A stretch of 64,000 nucleotides of DNA from JBAYIE01 sp965279165. GTDB taxonomy: Bacteria; Bacteroidota; Bacteroidia; UKL13-3. Made by a program: the position numbers and the translations under genes. The notes beneath the pieces are model-generated. The model was not told the origin of the DNA. It saw only the letters and a list, made by a program, of their open reading frames with translations, and did no database searches. Positions 9,169 to 16,566 of the stretch are shown in pieces. Every line of letters begins with the position of its first letter. Position 1 is the first letter of the stretch. The stretch is taken from NCBI GenBank assembly GCA_965279165.1, contig OZ257140.1:434001-498000 (forward strand), in the 5' to 3' direction.

Positions 9169-9198
9169 AAAGCCCCGTTTGTTTCCAAACAGGGCTTT
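9169..9198. terminator. Bidirectional terminator between punA and rplS
   Basis: Inverted repeat AAAGCCCCGTTTG / CAAACAGGGCTTT with one internal mismatch and a short TTTC loop, flanked by A and T runs on both sides. It sits between two convergent genes, so it can end transcription from either direction. Confidence 0.8.
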
Positions 9199-9218
9199 CC
9201 TTTAATATAAGATGAGAA

Positions 9219-9575
9219 TTAACTTCTTTTCTCTTTAATTTTTGCTGCTTTACCTTTTGCTTCGCGTAAGTAAAACAAACGTGCTCTGCGTACTTTTCCT
9301 CTGCCAATAACTTCTATTTTGTCGATATTTTGACTGTGTACAGGGAAAATCCTTTCAACTCCTACTCCATTGGAGATTTTACGTACTGTAAAAGTTGCAC
9401 CGGTTCCCGCTGCATTTCTGCGTTGTAAAACAACTCCTTGGTACTGTTGAATACGTTCTTTAGCACCCTCTTTGATTTTATAATAAACATTTACAGTATC
9501 TCCGGCTTTAAAAGCAGGGATAGTATTGGAGGTAAATTCTGATTCTACTAATTTTATGGCATCTACAGCGTTCAT
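9219..9575 (-). CDS. rplS: 50S ribosomal protein L19
   Basis: 118-aa ribosomal protein at the 30S-50S interface. Recognised from FKAGDTVNVYYKIKEG, the YQGVVLQRRN loop, FTVRKISNGVGVERIFPVHS and the basic tail. Last gene of the rpsP-rimM-trmD-rplS cluster, in the order known from many bacteria, with ~70 bp between it and trmD. Confidence 0.98.
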   Translation of the reverse strand: MNAVDAIKLVESEFTSNTIPAFKAGDTVNVYYKIKEGAKERIQQYQGVVLQRRNAAGTGATFTVRKISNGVGVERIFPVHSQNIDKIEVIGRGKVRRARLFYLREAKGKAAKIKEKRS

Positions 9576-9648
9576 GTCTCTTTCCTTTAAAATGGAGTGC
9601 GAAAATAGCCTTTTCTTAATTAATACAAAAAATAATTTGCATTTTGTT

Positions 9649-10323
9649 TCACTTAATCAAACCGGGCCTGCGCTCTTCCGTTCTTTTCACACTTTGTTCG
9701 TGGCGCCATGCTGCTATTTTAGCTTCATGACCGCTCAATAATATCTCAGGCACTTCCCACCCTTTGTATTCAGCAGGTCGTGTATAAACCGGAGGACTAA
9801 TCAAATCATCCTGAAACGAATCACTTAGGGCTGATGTTTCGTCGTTAAGAACACCCGGAATAACCCTTACAATGGCATCCACAACAACTGCAGTTGGAAG
9901 TTCGCCACCGGAAAGAACATAATCCCCTATTGAAATTTCTTTGGTAACCAAATGTTCTCGTACTCGCTCATCCACTCCTTTATAATGTCCGCACAAAAAC
10001 AGCAGATTCTTTTTGGTAGAAAAATGATTTGCCATTTGCTGGGTAAATTGTTCCCCATCCGGACTTAAATAAATCACCTCGTCGTACTGGTTAGAAGATT
10101 TAAGATGCTCCATGCACCTGTCGATTGGTTCAATCTGCATTACCATACCGGCGCCACCTCCAAATGCGTAATCATCCACCGATTTTTGCTTTTGCAAACT
10201 GTAATCGCGGATATTGTGTAAATGAATGGCTACCTTACCTTTTTCCTGGGCGCGTTTCATGATGGATTCGCTAAACGGACCATCAAACATTTCAGGAAAT
10301 AATGTAAGTATATCAATTCTCAT
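9649..10323 (-). CDS. trmD: tRNA (guanine-N1-)-methyltransferase TrmD
   Basis: SPOUT methyltransferase making m1G37 in tRNAs, which guards against frameshifting. In the 224 aa are GGGAGM (55-60), LCGHYKGVDERV (about 110-121) and the knot signature SIGDYVLSGGE (131-141), all TrmD-specific. Third gene of the ribosomal-protein operon. Unusually, its 37-bp spacer from rimM is made almost entirely of 8-bp quasi-repeats. Confidence 0.98.
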   Translation of the reverse strand: MRIDILTLFPEMFDGPFSESIMKRAQEKGKVAIHLHNIRDYSLQKQKSVDDYAFGGGAGMVMQIEPIDRCMEHLKSSNQYDEVIYLSPDGEQFTQQMANHFSTKKNLLFLCGHYKGVDERVREHLVTKEISIGDYVLSGGELPTAVVVDAIVRVIPGVLNDETSALSDSFQDDLISPPVYTRPAEYKGWEVPEILLSGHEAKIAAWRHEQSVKRTEERRPGLIK

Positions 10324-10332
10324 TTCTTTAAT

Positions 10333-10372
10333 GTAATTACGTAGTTACTTATTTGTGTAATTACGTAATTTC
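10333..10372. repeat. Octamer quasi-repeat array at the rimM stop codon
   Basis: Five consecutive 8-mers: GTAATTAC, GTAGTTAC, TTATTTGT, GTAATTAC, GTAATTTC. The last two carry the rimM stop codon and its last codons. The words are near-palindromic (AATTACGTAATT). Confidence 0.75.
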
Positions 10373-10870
10373 AAGTAAGCCATCCGGTAATTTAACGCTA
10401 ATTTGTTTTGCGGTATCATCAACTTTCAAAATAATTGCATCAACTGCCGGAATTAACAATTCCTTGTTTTGATAACTCACTTGTAAAAGCAATTGTTGCG
10501 GTAATTCCATCAAACCTTTTACGATTCCGATTTCTCCAAATATTACATCCACAACCATATACCCTTCCACTGAGTCGGCACCTTCCACTGCTTTTGTTTT
10601 GCTAGCCACCTTCGGTTTTAACAAAACAATCCCTGTAAGTTTCGAAGCTTGTTGCGGATCATTAATTCCTTCCAGTTTCAGAATTGGGTCTTCTTCTCCG
10701 CCAAAAACAGATTCAATATAAAAAGGAACGGGCTTTCCTTGCATTTCAAGGAAAGCCCATTTTTTTAATGAATAACGATGGGTAAGTGATGTTTTTACTT
10801 CACCCTTTGTTCCATGTACTTTTACAATACTTCCTACTTCGATGAAATCATTTCTGTCGATGGACTTCAT
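10361..10870 (-). CDS. rimM: Ribosome maturation factor RimM
   Basis: 169-aa 16S rRNA processing factor that binds S19 during 30S head assembly. The N-terminal barrel is recognisable by VGSIVKVHGTKGEVKT and the PRC-barrel half by YMVVDVIFGEIGIVKG and ELLIPAVDAIILKVD. Second gene in the rpsP operon, 14 nt after rpsP. The last residues and stop lie in an octamer repeat array, so the extreme C-terminus is probably not conserved. Confidence 0.95.
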   Translation of the reverse strand: MKSIDRNDFIEVGSIVKVHGTKGEVKTSLTHRYSLKKWAFLEMQGKPVPFYIESVFGGEEDPILKLEGINDPQQASKLTGIVLLKPKVASKTKAVEGADSVEGYMVVDVIFGEIGIVKGLMELPQQLLLQVSYQNKELLIPAVDAIILKVDDTAKQISVKLPDGLLEIT

Positions 10871-10884
10871 TCGAAGATTACATA

Positions 10885-11448
10885 TTACTCTGCCGGAGTT
10901 TCGGTAGCTTCTGCTGCCGGAGCCTCAGGAGCTTCTGCAACCGGAGTTTCTTCAACAGGTGCTTCAGCTGCTGCTTTCGCTGCTTCTGCTGCTGCAAGTT
11001 TTTCGGCAAGTTTGGCTGAACGTGCTTCTTTCACTTTGGTTTCTTCCACTAAGGCAGCTGCTTTGCGTTCAGCAATAGTGCCTTTATGACGTTCGCCATG
11101 TGCAATCACTTTGTTTTCTTTTTCCGATGTCCAAGCTGCAAATTTTGCATCTGCTTGTTCCTGGGTTAATGCACCCTTACGAACCCCAATTTGTAAATGG
11201 TGTCTGAACAATACTCCTTTGTACGAAAGGATGGCTCGGCAAGTATCAGTAGGCTGTGCTCCTTTTTCGAGCCAGGCTGCTGCCTTGTTTACATCCAATT
11301 CAATAGTTGCGGGAACGGTTTGCGGTTTATAATAACCAATGTTCTCAATGAACTTACCATCCCTTGGAGCACGTGAATCCGCCACCACTATGTGGTAATA
11401 AGGTGCTTTTTTGCGTCCTTGACGCTGTAATCTAATTTTTACTGACAT
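10885..11448 (-). CDS. rpsP: 30S ribosomal protein S16 with a long Ala/Glu tail
   Basis: The first ~80 residues are canonical S16 (VKIRLQRQGRKKAPYYHIVV, RDGKFIENIGYY). The protein then continues for ~100 residues, ending in a low-complexity A/E/P/K-rich segment, where S16 in many phyla stops near 80-90 aa. C-terminal extensions of S16 are known in Bacteroidota. First gene of the operon, so its upstream region (11449-11575) should hold the promoter. The extension is likely disordered and surface exposed; its role is unknown. Confidence 0.97.
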   Translation of the reverse strand: MSVKIRLQRQGRKKAPYYHIVVADSRAPRDGKFIENIGYYKPQTVPATIELDVNKAAAWLEKGAQPTDTCRAILSYKGVLFRHHLQIGVRKGALTQEQADAKFAAWTSEKENKVIAHGERHKGTIAERKAAALVEETKVKEARSAKLAEKLAAAEAAKAAAEAPVEETPVAEAPEAPAAEATETPAE

Positions 11449-11575
11449 ATATTTTATGTTAATCCATCGGTTCTCCTTTTCCGACGGGCGGCAAAGATGC
11501 GAAAAAAATTAATAATTTCAAAACCCTATATATCAAACTCTTTTTTTGTATCTTACCCTCAGTAAAATCAACACC

Positions 11576-12238
11576 ATGAGACACCTTTTTTTCGTTTTAC
11601 TAATTTTAACCGGAAACCGTGCAATATATGCCCAAAATCTGGCCTATGCACCCCAAATGGAAAACAAATCTGTAACCAAAAATGGCAGAGACGATGGTTT
11701 TTATAAACCCAAACCAATCAGTTATACTGCATTAGGTTACCTCGCCCCCTTGGATGAAGATGAACTAATCATTGGAGGCACAAGCGCGGTTTATAAACGT
11801 TTTGGAACTTTTCTTGCGTACAAGGTTGGACTTAAAAATTACACCATGCCGGAAGGCGAAAAAGGAGATCTAACCTATTTAAATGTGAAAGATAACGGTT
11901 GGACCATCACCTCCAATTCGCAAAAAGCAGTTACTTTTATGTTAAGTACCGGTTTAACCTTTGCCATTTGGAAAAAAATGCCCATTTATGTTGGTGCAGG
12001 CTTTACCCGTTACCGCTATTTCTTCGAATATCTCGACCCTTTTGATAACAACAAACCCAAATGGAACGTAAATTCAGACAAAACCGGATTTCAAATTAAT
12101 TATACCGCAGGATTTATGGTTCCTCTCTTCAGCCGTGTAATTTTAAACGTGGGATACGACTACAACCCCAAAAGTATCTTTATTGGTATTGGTATACGTG
12201 GCAAAGATGTGTACAAGGATATGGATGATTGGAATTGA
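11576..12238 (+). CDS. Secreted protein, probably outer-membrane barrel
   Basis: 220-aa protein of unknown family. A signal peptide of ~18 residues ends at AIYAQ. The rest alternates hydrophobic and polar residues with many aromatics and glycines (for example FAIWKKMPIYVGAGF, INYTAGFMVPLF, LNVGYDYNPKSIFIGIGI), typical of a small outer-membrane beta-barrel. ATG at 11576 was chosen over the upstream TTG because the signal peptide starts there. The stop is followed at once by repeat-rich DNA. Confidence 0.7.
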   Translation: MRHLFFVLLILTGNRAIYAQNLAYAPQMENKSVTKNGRDDGFYKPKPISYTALGYLAPLDEDELIIGGTSAVYKRFGTFLAYKVGLKNYTMPEGEKGDLTYLNVKDNGWTITSNSQKAVTFMLSTGLTFAIWKKMPIYVGAGFTRYRYFFEYLDPFDNNKPKWNVNSDKTGFQINYTAGFMVPLFSRVILNVGYDYNPKSIFIGIGIRGKDVYKDMDDWN

Positions 12239-12250
12239 AGAAATGAGTAA

Positions 12251-12356
12251 ATGTTGATGAGCCGTATGGCGAAGAAATCCCGCGCGATAAAAACAAGGAG
12301 GAACGACGTAGTTTTTACATGCGGGAAGTAAATGTGTAAATATGGCCGCGTCGCGA
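12251..12356 (+). repeat. 105-bp hairpin repeat, copy 1
   Basis: One of four copies of a dispersed repeat that starts ATGTTGATGAG, has a small GCC-nnnn-GGC hairpin, then CCCGC...GATAAAAAC paired with GTTTTTACATGCGGG around the loop AAGGAGGAACGACGTA, and ends GTCGCGA. The copy is flanked by GAGTAAAT-type octamers. Other copies: 32266, 32500 and 33332. Confidence 0.85.
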
Positions 12357-12380
12357 ACCTCCTGCCTCTTGCCTCTTGCC

Positions 12381-12674
12381 TTCTGCGTTCAGTCCAAAGC
12401 AATCAGTCCAATGCCTAATGTCTATTGACCAATGCCTAATGCCCGTTGACAACGGCCTTCTGCCTCTTGCCTCTTGCCTTCTGCGTTCAGTCCAATGCAA
12501 TCAGTCCAATGCCTAATGTCTATTGACCAATGCCTAATGCCCGTTGACAACGGCCTTCTGCCTCTTGCCTCTTGCCTTCTGCGTTCAGTCCAATGCAATC
12601 AGTCCAATGCCTAATGTCTATTGACCAATGCCTAATGCCCGTTGACAACGGCCTTCTGCCTCCTGCCTCTTGCC
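12381..12674. repeat. 98-bp tandem repeat, three units
   Basis: Three units start at 12381, 12479 and 12577, exactly 98 bp apart and nearly identical. Each holds TTCTGCGTTCAGTCCAA, CAATGCCTAATGTC, CCCGTTGACAACGG (an inverted repeat) and a run of TGCCTCT/TGCCTTC heptamers. The units are contiguous with no unique spacers. Together with copy 1 of the hairpin repeat they fill the ~525-bp gap between the two barrel genes. Confidence 0.9.
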
Positions 12675-12765
12675 AAACAAACAACCTATATAAATACCAT
12701 GGTGCTTAAAAAAAGTATATTCTTCGGTTTTTATACGAAATTGCACCCTTTAAAACCCATCTGCT

Positions 12766-13476
12766 ATGCGTCAATCCTTTGTAAAAATCCTACTGTTAGG
12801 TGTTTTGTTTCCTATCCTTTCTTTTCAAGCAAAGTCGCAGGCTGCACTGCTAGTTTTAATTTTTGGTGATAGGGTGGCTACCGAACAATTTCATTTAAGT
12901 ATTGATGGTGGATTGAATATAGCTAAAATGCCCGGTTTAGATGCCCAACAACCATTTTTTGGCATAAATTTCGGATTAGGTACCTTTATAAAAATTAACG
13001 ATAAGTTTGCTCTAACTCCGGAGTTTAAACCGCTTTCACGAAGAGGAGCAAGAGGTGTTGCTCCGATTAATATCATTCCCGTTACCAACCGCGAATTAAC
13101 GTACGATATTAATTTAGGCTATATTGATGTTCCGGTTTTGCTTCAGTATAAAATCAAACCGGACTTTTTCATTTCTACCGGTTTTCAGGTAAGCTTCCTA
13201 ACCTCTGCCAACCAAGTTGCTGCCGGCGAACATGAAGTATATGGAGATGTAACCATTAGCCAGTCTAATAAGCCTACGTTTAATTCAACTTATTGGGCAA
13301 TACCGGTCGAAGTTGGATTTTCACTCTCTCAAAAGTTGGCAGGAAAAGCGGTGGATGTTAAGCTGCGTTATTGCTTTGGAATAACCGATATGATTGCAGA
13401 TGCAAATTATGGCTCTTCCATGGGTTCAACTTTCCAAACAATCCTATCCTTTCCATTTGTTAAGGAACCCAAATAA
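12766..13476 (+). CDS. PorT-like outer-membrane beta-barrel protein
   Basis: 236 aa with a clear signal peptide (about 1-25, ending AKSQA) and a barrel-like body: LSIDGGLNIAKM, FGINFGLGTFIKIND, VPVLLQYKIKPDFFISTGFQ and a terminal ILSFPFVKEPK. The pattern is that of the OMP_b-brl_2 / PorT-type family common in Bacteroidota, whose members are structural or of unknown role. No specific function can be assigned. Begins at ATG 12766, ~90 bp past the tandem repeats. Confidence 0.75.
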   Translation: MRQSFVKILLLGVLFPILSFQAKSQAALLVLIFGDRVATEQFHLSIDGGLNIAKMPGLDAQQPFFGINFGLGTFIKINDKFALTPEFKPLSRRGARGVAPINIIPVTNRELTYDINLGYIDVPVLLQYKIKPDFFISTGFQVSFLTSANQVAAGEHEVYGDVTISQSNKPTFNSTYWAIPVEVGFSLSQKLAGKAVDVKLRYCFGITDMIADANYGSSMGSTFQTILSFPFVKEPK

Positions 13477-13557
13477 ATTTTTAACGTCATTATTAAGATA
13501 TTTTTTAAATCTTAAATACTTTTTTATTGTTATAATCGTAAGTTCATTAAAGTTAAT

Positions 13558-14025
13558 ATGAAAAATAGTAAAATTTTAGTTGCCTTGTTGGGGTTATTTC
13601 TGATAACCACTTCTTTTAAACCGTCTAACGAATTAAAGTGGATGGGTTTTAACGATGGCTATGCGTTGGCAAAAAAGAAAAATAAATATGTTTTGGTTGA
13701 TGTATATACCGATTGGTGCGGTTGGTGCAAACGAATGGATCGCGATACTTATGAAAAAACTGAAATAATGGACTTGTTAAATAAGGATTTTGTTGTGGTA
13801 AAATTTAATCCCGAAATCCCCAATGTTATATACAAATTTGAAGGCAAAGAATACAACGGACAGCAGCTTGCAGCAGTAATCAGTAAGAATCAATTAACCG
13901 GATACCCAACTACCATTTTTATGAATCCTAAGAATAAAAAATCAAATGTAGTTAGTGGTTATTATAATGCCGACAATTTTAAAGGATTGCTGCAATCCGT
14001 TGTGGCTGATCTTGCTAAGAAATAA
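13558..14025 (+). CDS. Exported thioredoxin-like protein (WCGWC)
   Basis: 155 aa: a signal peptide or N-terminal anchor (about 1-20), then a DsbD-gamma/thioredoxin_7 type fold with the redox motif WCGWC (C54, C57) in VDVYTDWCGWCKRM and a cis-Pro near GYPTTIFM. Probably a periplasmic disulfide reductase or exchange protein. Ends 6 nt before the convergent coaD stop. Confidence 0.88.
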   Translation: MKNSKILVALLGLFLITTSFKPSNELKWMGFNDGYALAKKKNKYVLVDVYTDWCGWCKRMDRDTYEKTEIMDLLNKDFVVVKFNPEIPNVIYKFEGKEYNGQQLAAVISKNQLTGYPTTIFMNPKNKKSNVVSGYYNADNFKGLLQSVVADLAKK

Positions 14026-14031
14026 TCTTAA

Positions 14032-14493
14032 TTACCATTTCACTTCCTTCGGTAGATAGCTAGATGTATCGCCACCATTGCGAATCAAATCGCGAATTAC
14101 AGAAGAACTTATTGGTGTATATGCCGGATCGCACATGAGGAATACCGACTCTATCTCAGGATAAACCAACTTATTCATCTGGGCAATATTTTTTTCATAA
14201 TCGAAATCCGACATATTGCGCAAACCCCTTAATATGTAATTTGCCTTTATTTCTTTGCAATACGCCCCGGTAAGTCCTTCATAAGAAGAAACAAAAACCT
14301 TTGGATTGTCTTTATAAATTTCTTTTATCCAATGCACCCTTTCATCCAGTTGAAACAACGTGGTCTTACCTGCATTGTGTCCGATTCCAACATGGATTTG
14401 ATCAAAAAGCTGCATTGCCCTTTCAATTATATTTACATGTCCTATGGTTATAGGGTCAAATGTTCCCGGAAAAAGTGCGATTCTACTGCTCAT
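14032..14493 (-). CDS. coaD: Phosphopantetheine adenylyltransferase CoaD
   Basis: Adenylylates 4'-phosphopantetheine in coenzyme A synthesis. 153 aa with the nucleotidyltransferase motifs PGTFDP (9-14) and TIGH (16-19), GLRN-type LRGLRNMSDFDYE, and the late ISSSVIRDLI. Lies 6 nt downstream of rsmD on the same strand, a pairing seen in many bacteria. Confidence 0.97.
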   Translation of the reverse strand: MSSRIALFPGTFDPITIGHVNIIERAMQLFDQIHVGIGHNAGKTTLFQLDERVHWIKEIYKDNPKVFVSSYEGLTGAYCKEIKANYILRGLRNMSDFDYEKNIAQMNKLVYPEIESVFLMCDPAYTPISSSVIRDLIRNGGDTSSYLPKEVKW

Positions 14494-14499
14494 AACTTG

Positions 14500-15042
14500 C
14501 TATTTATTGGGTGCTGCGAAAAATGAAAATGCAGATTGTCCATAAATCCGCTTATCAAAAAAACCGCTTTGGTTACTCATTTCCAAATTTGACTCGTGTT
14601 CTAAGATTAACCAACCACCCGTTTGCAGGTGACCATTTGCTAATACCAACTCCGGTAACGTAATTAAATCCTTTTGTGCATAAGGTGCATCCGCAAAAAT
14701 TATATCATATGGCCGGTGAAACTGTTTTAAGTATAAATATACATCTCTTTTTTGTACCTCCAAGGTATCCATTTGATACTTCTTCTTCATAGATTGTATG
14801 AACGAAACACATTTAAAATGGTTATCTACCGAAACCACAGATTCGGCGCCCCTCGAACAAAATTCATAGGCGATATTTCCGGTTCCGGAAAACAAATCCA
14901 AAACCGATTTCCCTTCAAGATTAAAGTTGACTTCTAAAATATTAAATAAACTTTCCTTTGCCCTGTCGGTGGTTGGACGAACAGGAAGATCTTTAGGTGC
15001 TTGAATAATAGCTCCTTTGTATGTACCGCTTATGATGCGCAC
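14500..15042 (-). CDS. rsmD: 16S rRNA (guanine966-N2)-methyltransferase RsmD
   Basis: 180-aa class I SAM methyltransferase acting on 16S rRNA G966. Seen: MRIISGTYKG, RPTTDRAKESLFNIL, the SAM loop LDLFSGTGN (48-56) and the catalytic motif. That motif reads DAPY (118-121) instead of the usual DPPY/DPPF; the change is in the called base sequence. Start is GTG at 15042, overlapping the 3' end of the DUF3822 gene by 13 nt. Cotranscribed with coaD. Confidence 0.93.
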   Translation of the reverse strand: MRIISGTYKGAIIQAPKDLPVRPTTDRAKESLFNILEVNFNLEGKSVLDLFSGTGNIAYEFCSRGAESVVSVDNHFKCVSFIQSMKKKYQMDTLEVQKRDVYLYLKQFHRPYDIIFADAPYAQKDLITLPELVLANGHLQTGGWLILEHESNLEMSNQSGFFDKRIYGQSAFSFFAAPNK

Positions 15043-15890
15043 AAGATGGCGGATAATCCCGCGAAATGATTTTGCTCCTGAAACTCCCTAAAAGCAGCCG
15101 GATAGTCAAATACATCCGGTCGCTTAGCCAATACTACCCTTGGTATATACTTTTTCATCAATTGTATCAAACTGTTTTCTGCTGCAATTTCTCCCGACAA
15201 CATCACTTCCCAATTATCCGAAGGCAAACTTAATATTTCGGCAACCGATAATAAAAAGTATACCACATCTGTATCCGATTCAAACGGAAAATAATTATGG
15301 TAGAAAAGCTTGTTGTCTTTAAAGTAAAATATATCCATGCCTTCCCCTGCAAAATGAACCTGAACCCTGTATGGTTGTTTCTTATCACTCAATAATGCAA
15401 AGGTTTCAGCTAACATTCCGGTATAATGGTGCATCACCATTCCTGGCAATACCAGACGAACTGCATTGTAAAACAAATCATTTACAGGGTATACAATTAC
15501 CATTTCACCTTTGCGGTCGAAATAAGTACTTTGCAATTTCCCTATTGCGTGTACCAATTGTAAATAAGTTGGTGCTTCTGCGGCATCAAAAAGTGCATCC
15601 GGTACAAAAGTATATTTCGAATCTACAATGATAACGTGGGTTTGTTGAAACTCATCTCCTTGGTTGTCGAATGCAAGGATGGCATTTTTCAGTTCCGATA
15701 AACTCATCCCAAACACGTTTTTAACCTTCTGAATTTGTAATCCCACCACCTTTTTATGCGCTGCATCTGCAATCCATTGCTGAATTTCGTTGGCATAAAA
15801 CAGATACCAGACCTCGCATCTACCACTAACTCGTGCATACAGTTCCTGATCGATATACCTTTTTAAACCACTTACTTCTTGTGTTTGCAT
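15030..15890 (-). CDS. DUF3822 family protein
   Basis: Matches by eye the DUF3822 family, which is common next to rsmD in Bacteroidota; function unknown. The later half has YFDRKGEMVIVYPVND, GMDIFYFKDNKLFYHNYFPF, TDVVYFLLSVAEIL and LSGEI, a pattern that resembles a two-lobed actin-like fold. ATG at 15890 (MQTQEVSG) is preferred because the longer ATG at 15929 leaves only 5 bp to the divergent thioesterase. If 15929 is used the protein is 299 aa. Overlaps rsmD, so it is in one operon with rsmD and coaD. Confidence 0.75.
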   Translation of the reverse strand: MQTQEVSGLKRYIDQELYARVSGRCEVWYLFYANEIQQWIADAAHKKVVGLQIQKVKNVFGMSLSELKNAILAFDNQGDEFQQTHVIIVDSKYTFVPDALFDAAEAPTYLQLVHAIGKLQSTYFDRKGEMVIVYPVNDLFYNAVRLVLPGMVMHHYTGMLAETFALLSDKKQPYRVQVHFAGEGMDIFYFKDNKLFYHNYFPFESDTDVVYFLLSVAEILSLPSDNWEVMLSGEIAAENSLIQLMKKYIPRVVLAKRPDVFDYPAAFREFQEQNHFAGLSAILCAS

Positions 15891-15934
15891 CCTTAGTTTT
15901 GCTACATTCGTGCGCACCAAAAATAACATAAAAA

Positions 15935-16393
15935 ATGAAATGGGTTCCCAACGAATCAGATTTTAAACAAATGGTTGCCGAAAAAATTGCCGGTAACCAC
16001 TTTACCAACCATATAGGTATCAAAATCACCTCTGTTGAAGCAGGGGAAGTAGAAGCCGAACTCGACCTCGAACCTTTCCATATGCAACAAATGGATTTTG
16101 TGCATGGTGGTGTAACTGCAACATTAGCGGATGTGGTGATGGGATTTGCCGCTTTTACCCTTGCAAAAAGAGGAAATGGTGTAGTTACCGTCGACCTTAA
16201 AGTATCTTACCTAAATCCCGGAATCGGCAATAAACTATTTGCGAAAGGATTCATCATCAAAGCCGGTTCACGATTGCTATTCTGTGAAGGTGAAATTTAT
16301 TCCCGTTTACCTACCGGCGATATACTAATCGCAAAAGCTACTTCTATTATGTCGGTAGTTACACCGGAGGATATTGGTAGATATAAGTTATAA
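15935..16393 (+). CDS. PaaI-family hotdog thioesterase
   Basis: 152-aa single hotdog domain with the PaaI/4HBT signature HGGVTATLADVVMGFAA and the following VTVDLKVSYLNPG strand. Likely hydrolyses an acyl- or aryl-CoA; substrate not predictable. Divergent from the DUF3822 gene. Its C-terminal GRYKL runs into a TATAAG heptad array that also supplies the stop. Confidence 0.9.
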   Translation: MKWVPNESDFKQMVAEKIAGNHFTNHIGIKITSVEAGEVEAELDLEPFHMQQMDFVHGGVTATLADVVMGFAAFTLAKRGNGVVTVDLKVSYLNPGIGNKLFAKGFIIKAGSRLLFCEGEIYSRLPTGDILIAKATSIMSVVTPEDIGRYKL

Positions 16394-16496
16394 GATATAA
16401 GTTATAAGTTATGAATTATGAATGATGAGTTATGAATTGGGGAAGCACTTCAACACTTCATACTTAAACACATAGTACTAAAACACTAAGTACTAA
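16378..16496. repeat. Heptad array at the thioesterase stop codon
   Basis: Words GATATAA, GTTATAA, GTTATGA and AATTATGA from the stop codon onward, then a second set (CACTTCAA, CACTAAGTACTAA) up to ~16496. Fills most of the spacer before the alpha-oxoamine synthase gene. Confidence 0.8.
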
Positions 16497-16541
16497 TATT
16501 AATCATCTTTCTAACGTATTACCAAATTCATCCTAAATCGC

Positions 16542-16549
16542 TATTTTCG
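16542..16549 (+). promoter_or_regulatory. Candidate -7 element for the alpha-oxoamine synthase gene
   Basis: TATTTTCG, one mismatch from the Bacteroidota TAnnTTTG -7 consensus, 17 bp before the ATG. The same octamer precedes gatB. No good -33 TTTG is seen. Confidence 0.4.
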
Positions 16550-16566
16550 CGGCAGAAATAAAAACT

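Noticed and set aside
12160..12500. Minus-strand frames rich in R, Q, E and A
   Set aside because: They run through the 98-bp tandem units and the hairpin repeat; the repetition is at DNA level and not in register with codons.
12381..12674. CRISPR-like array
   Set aside because: The 98-bp units are contiguous, without unique spacers, and there are no cas genes.
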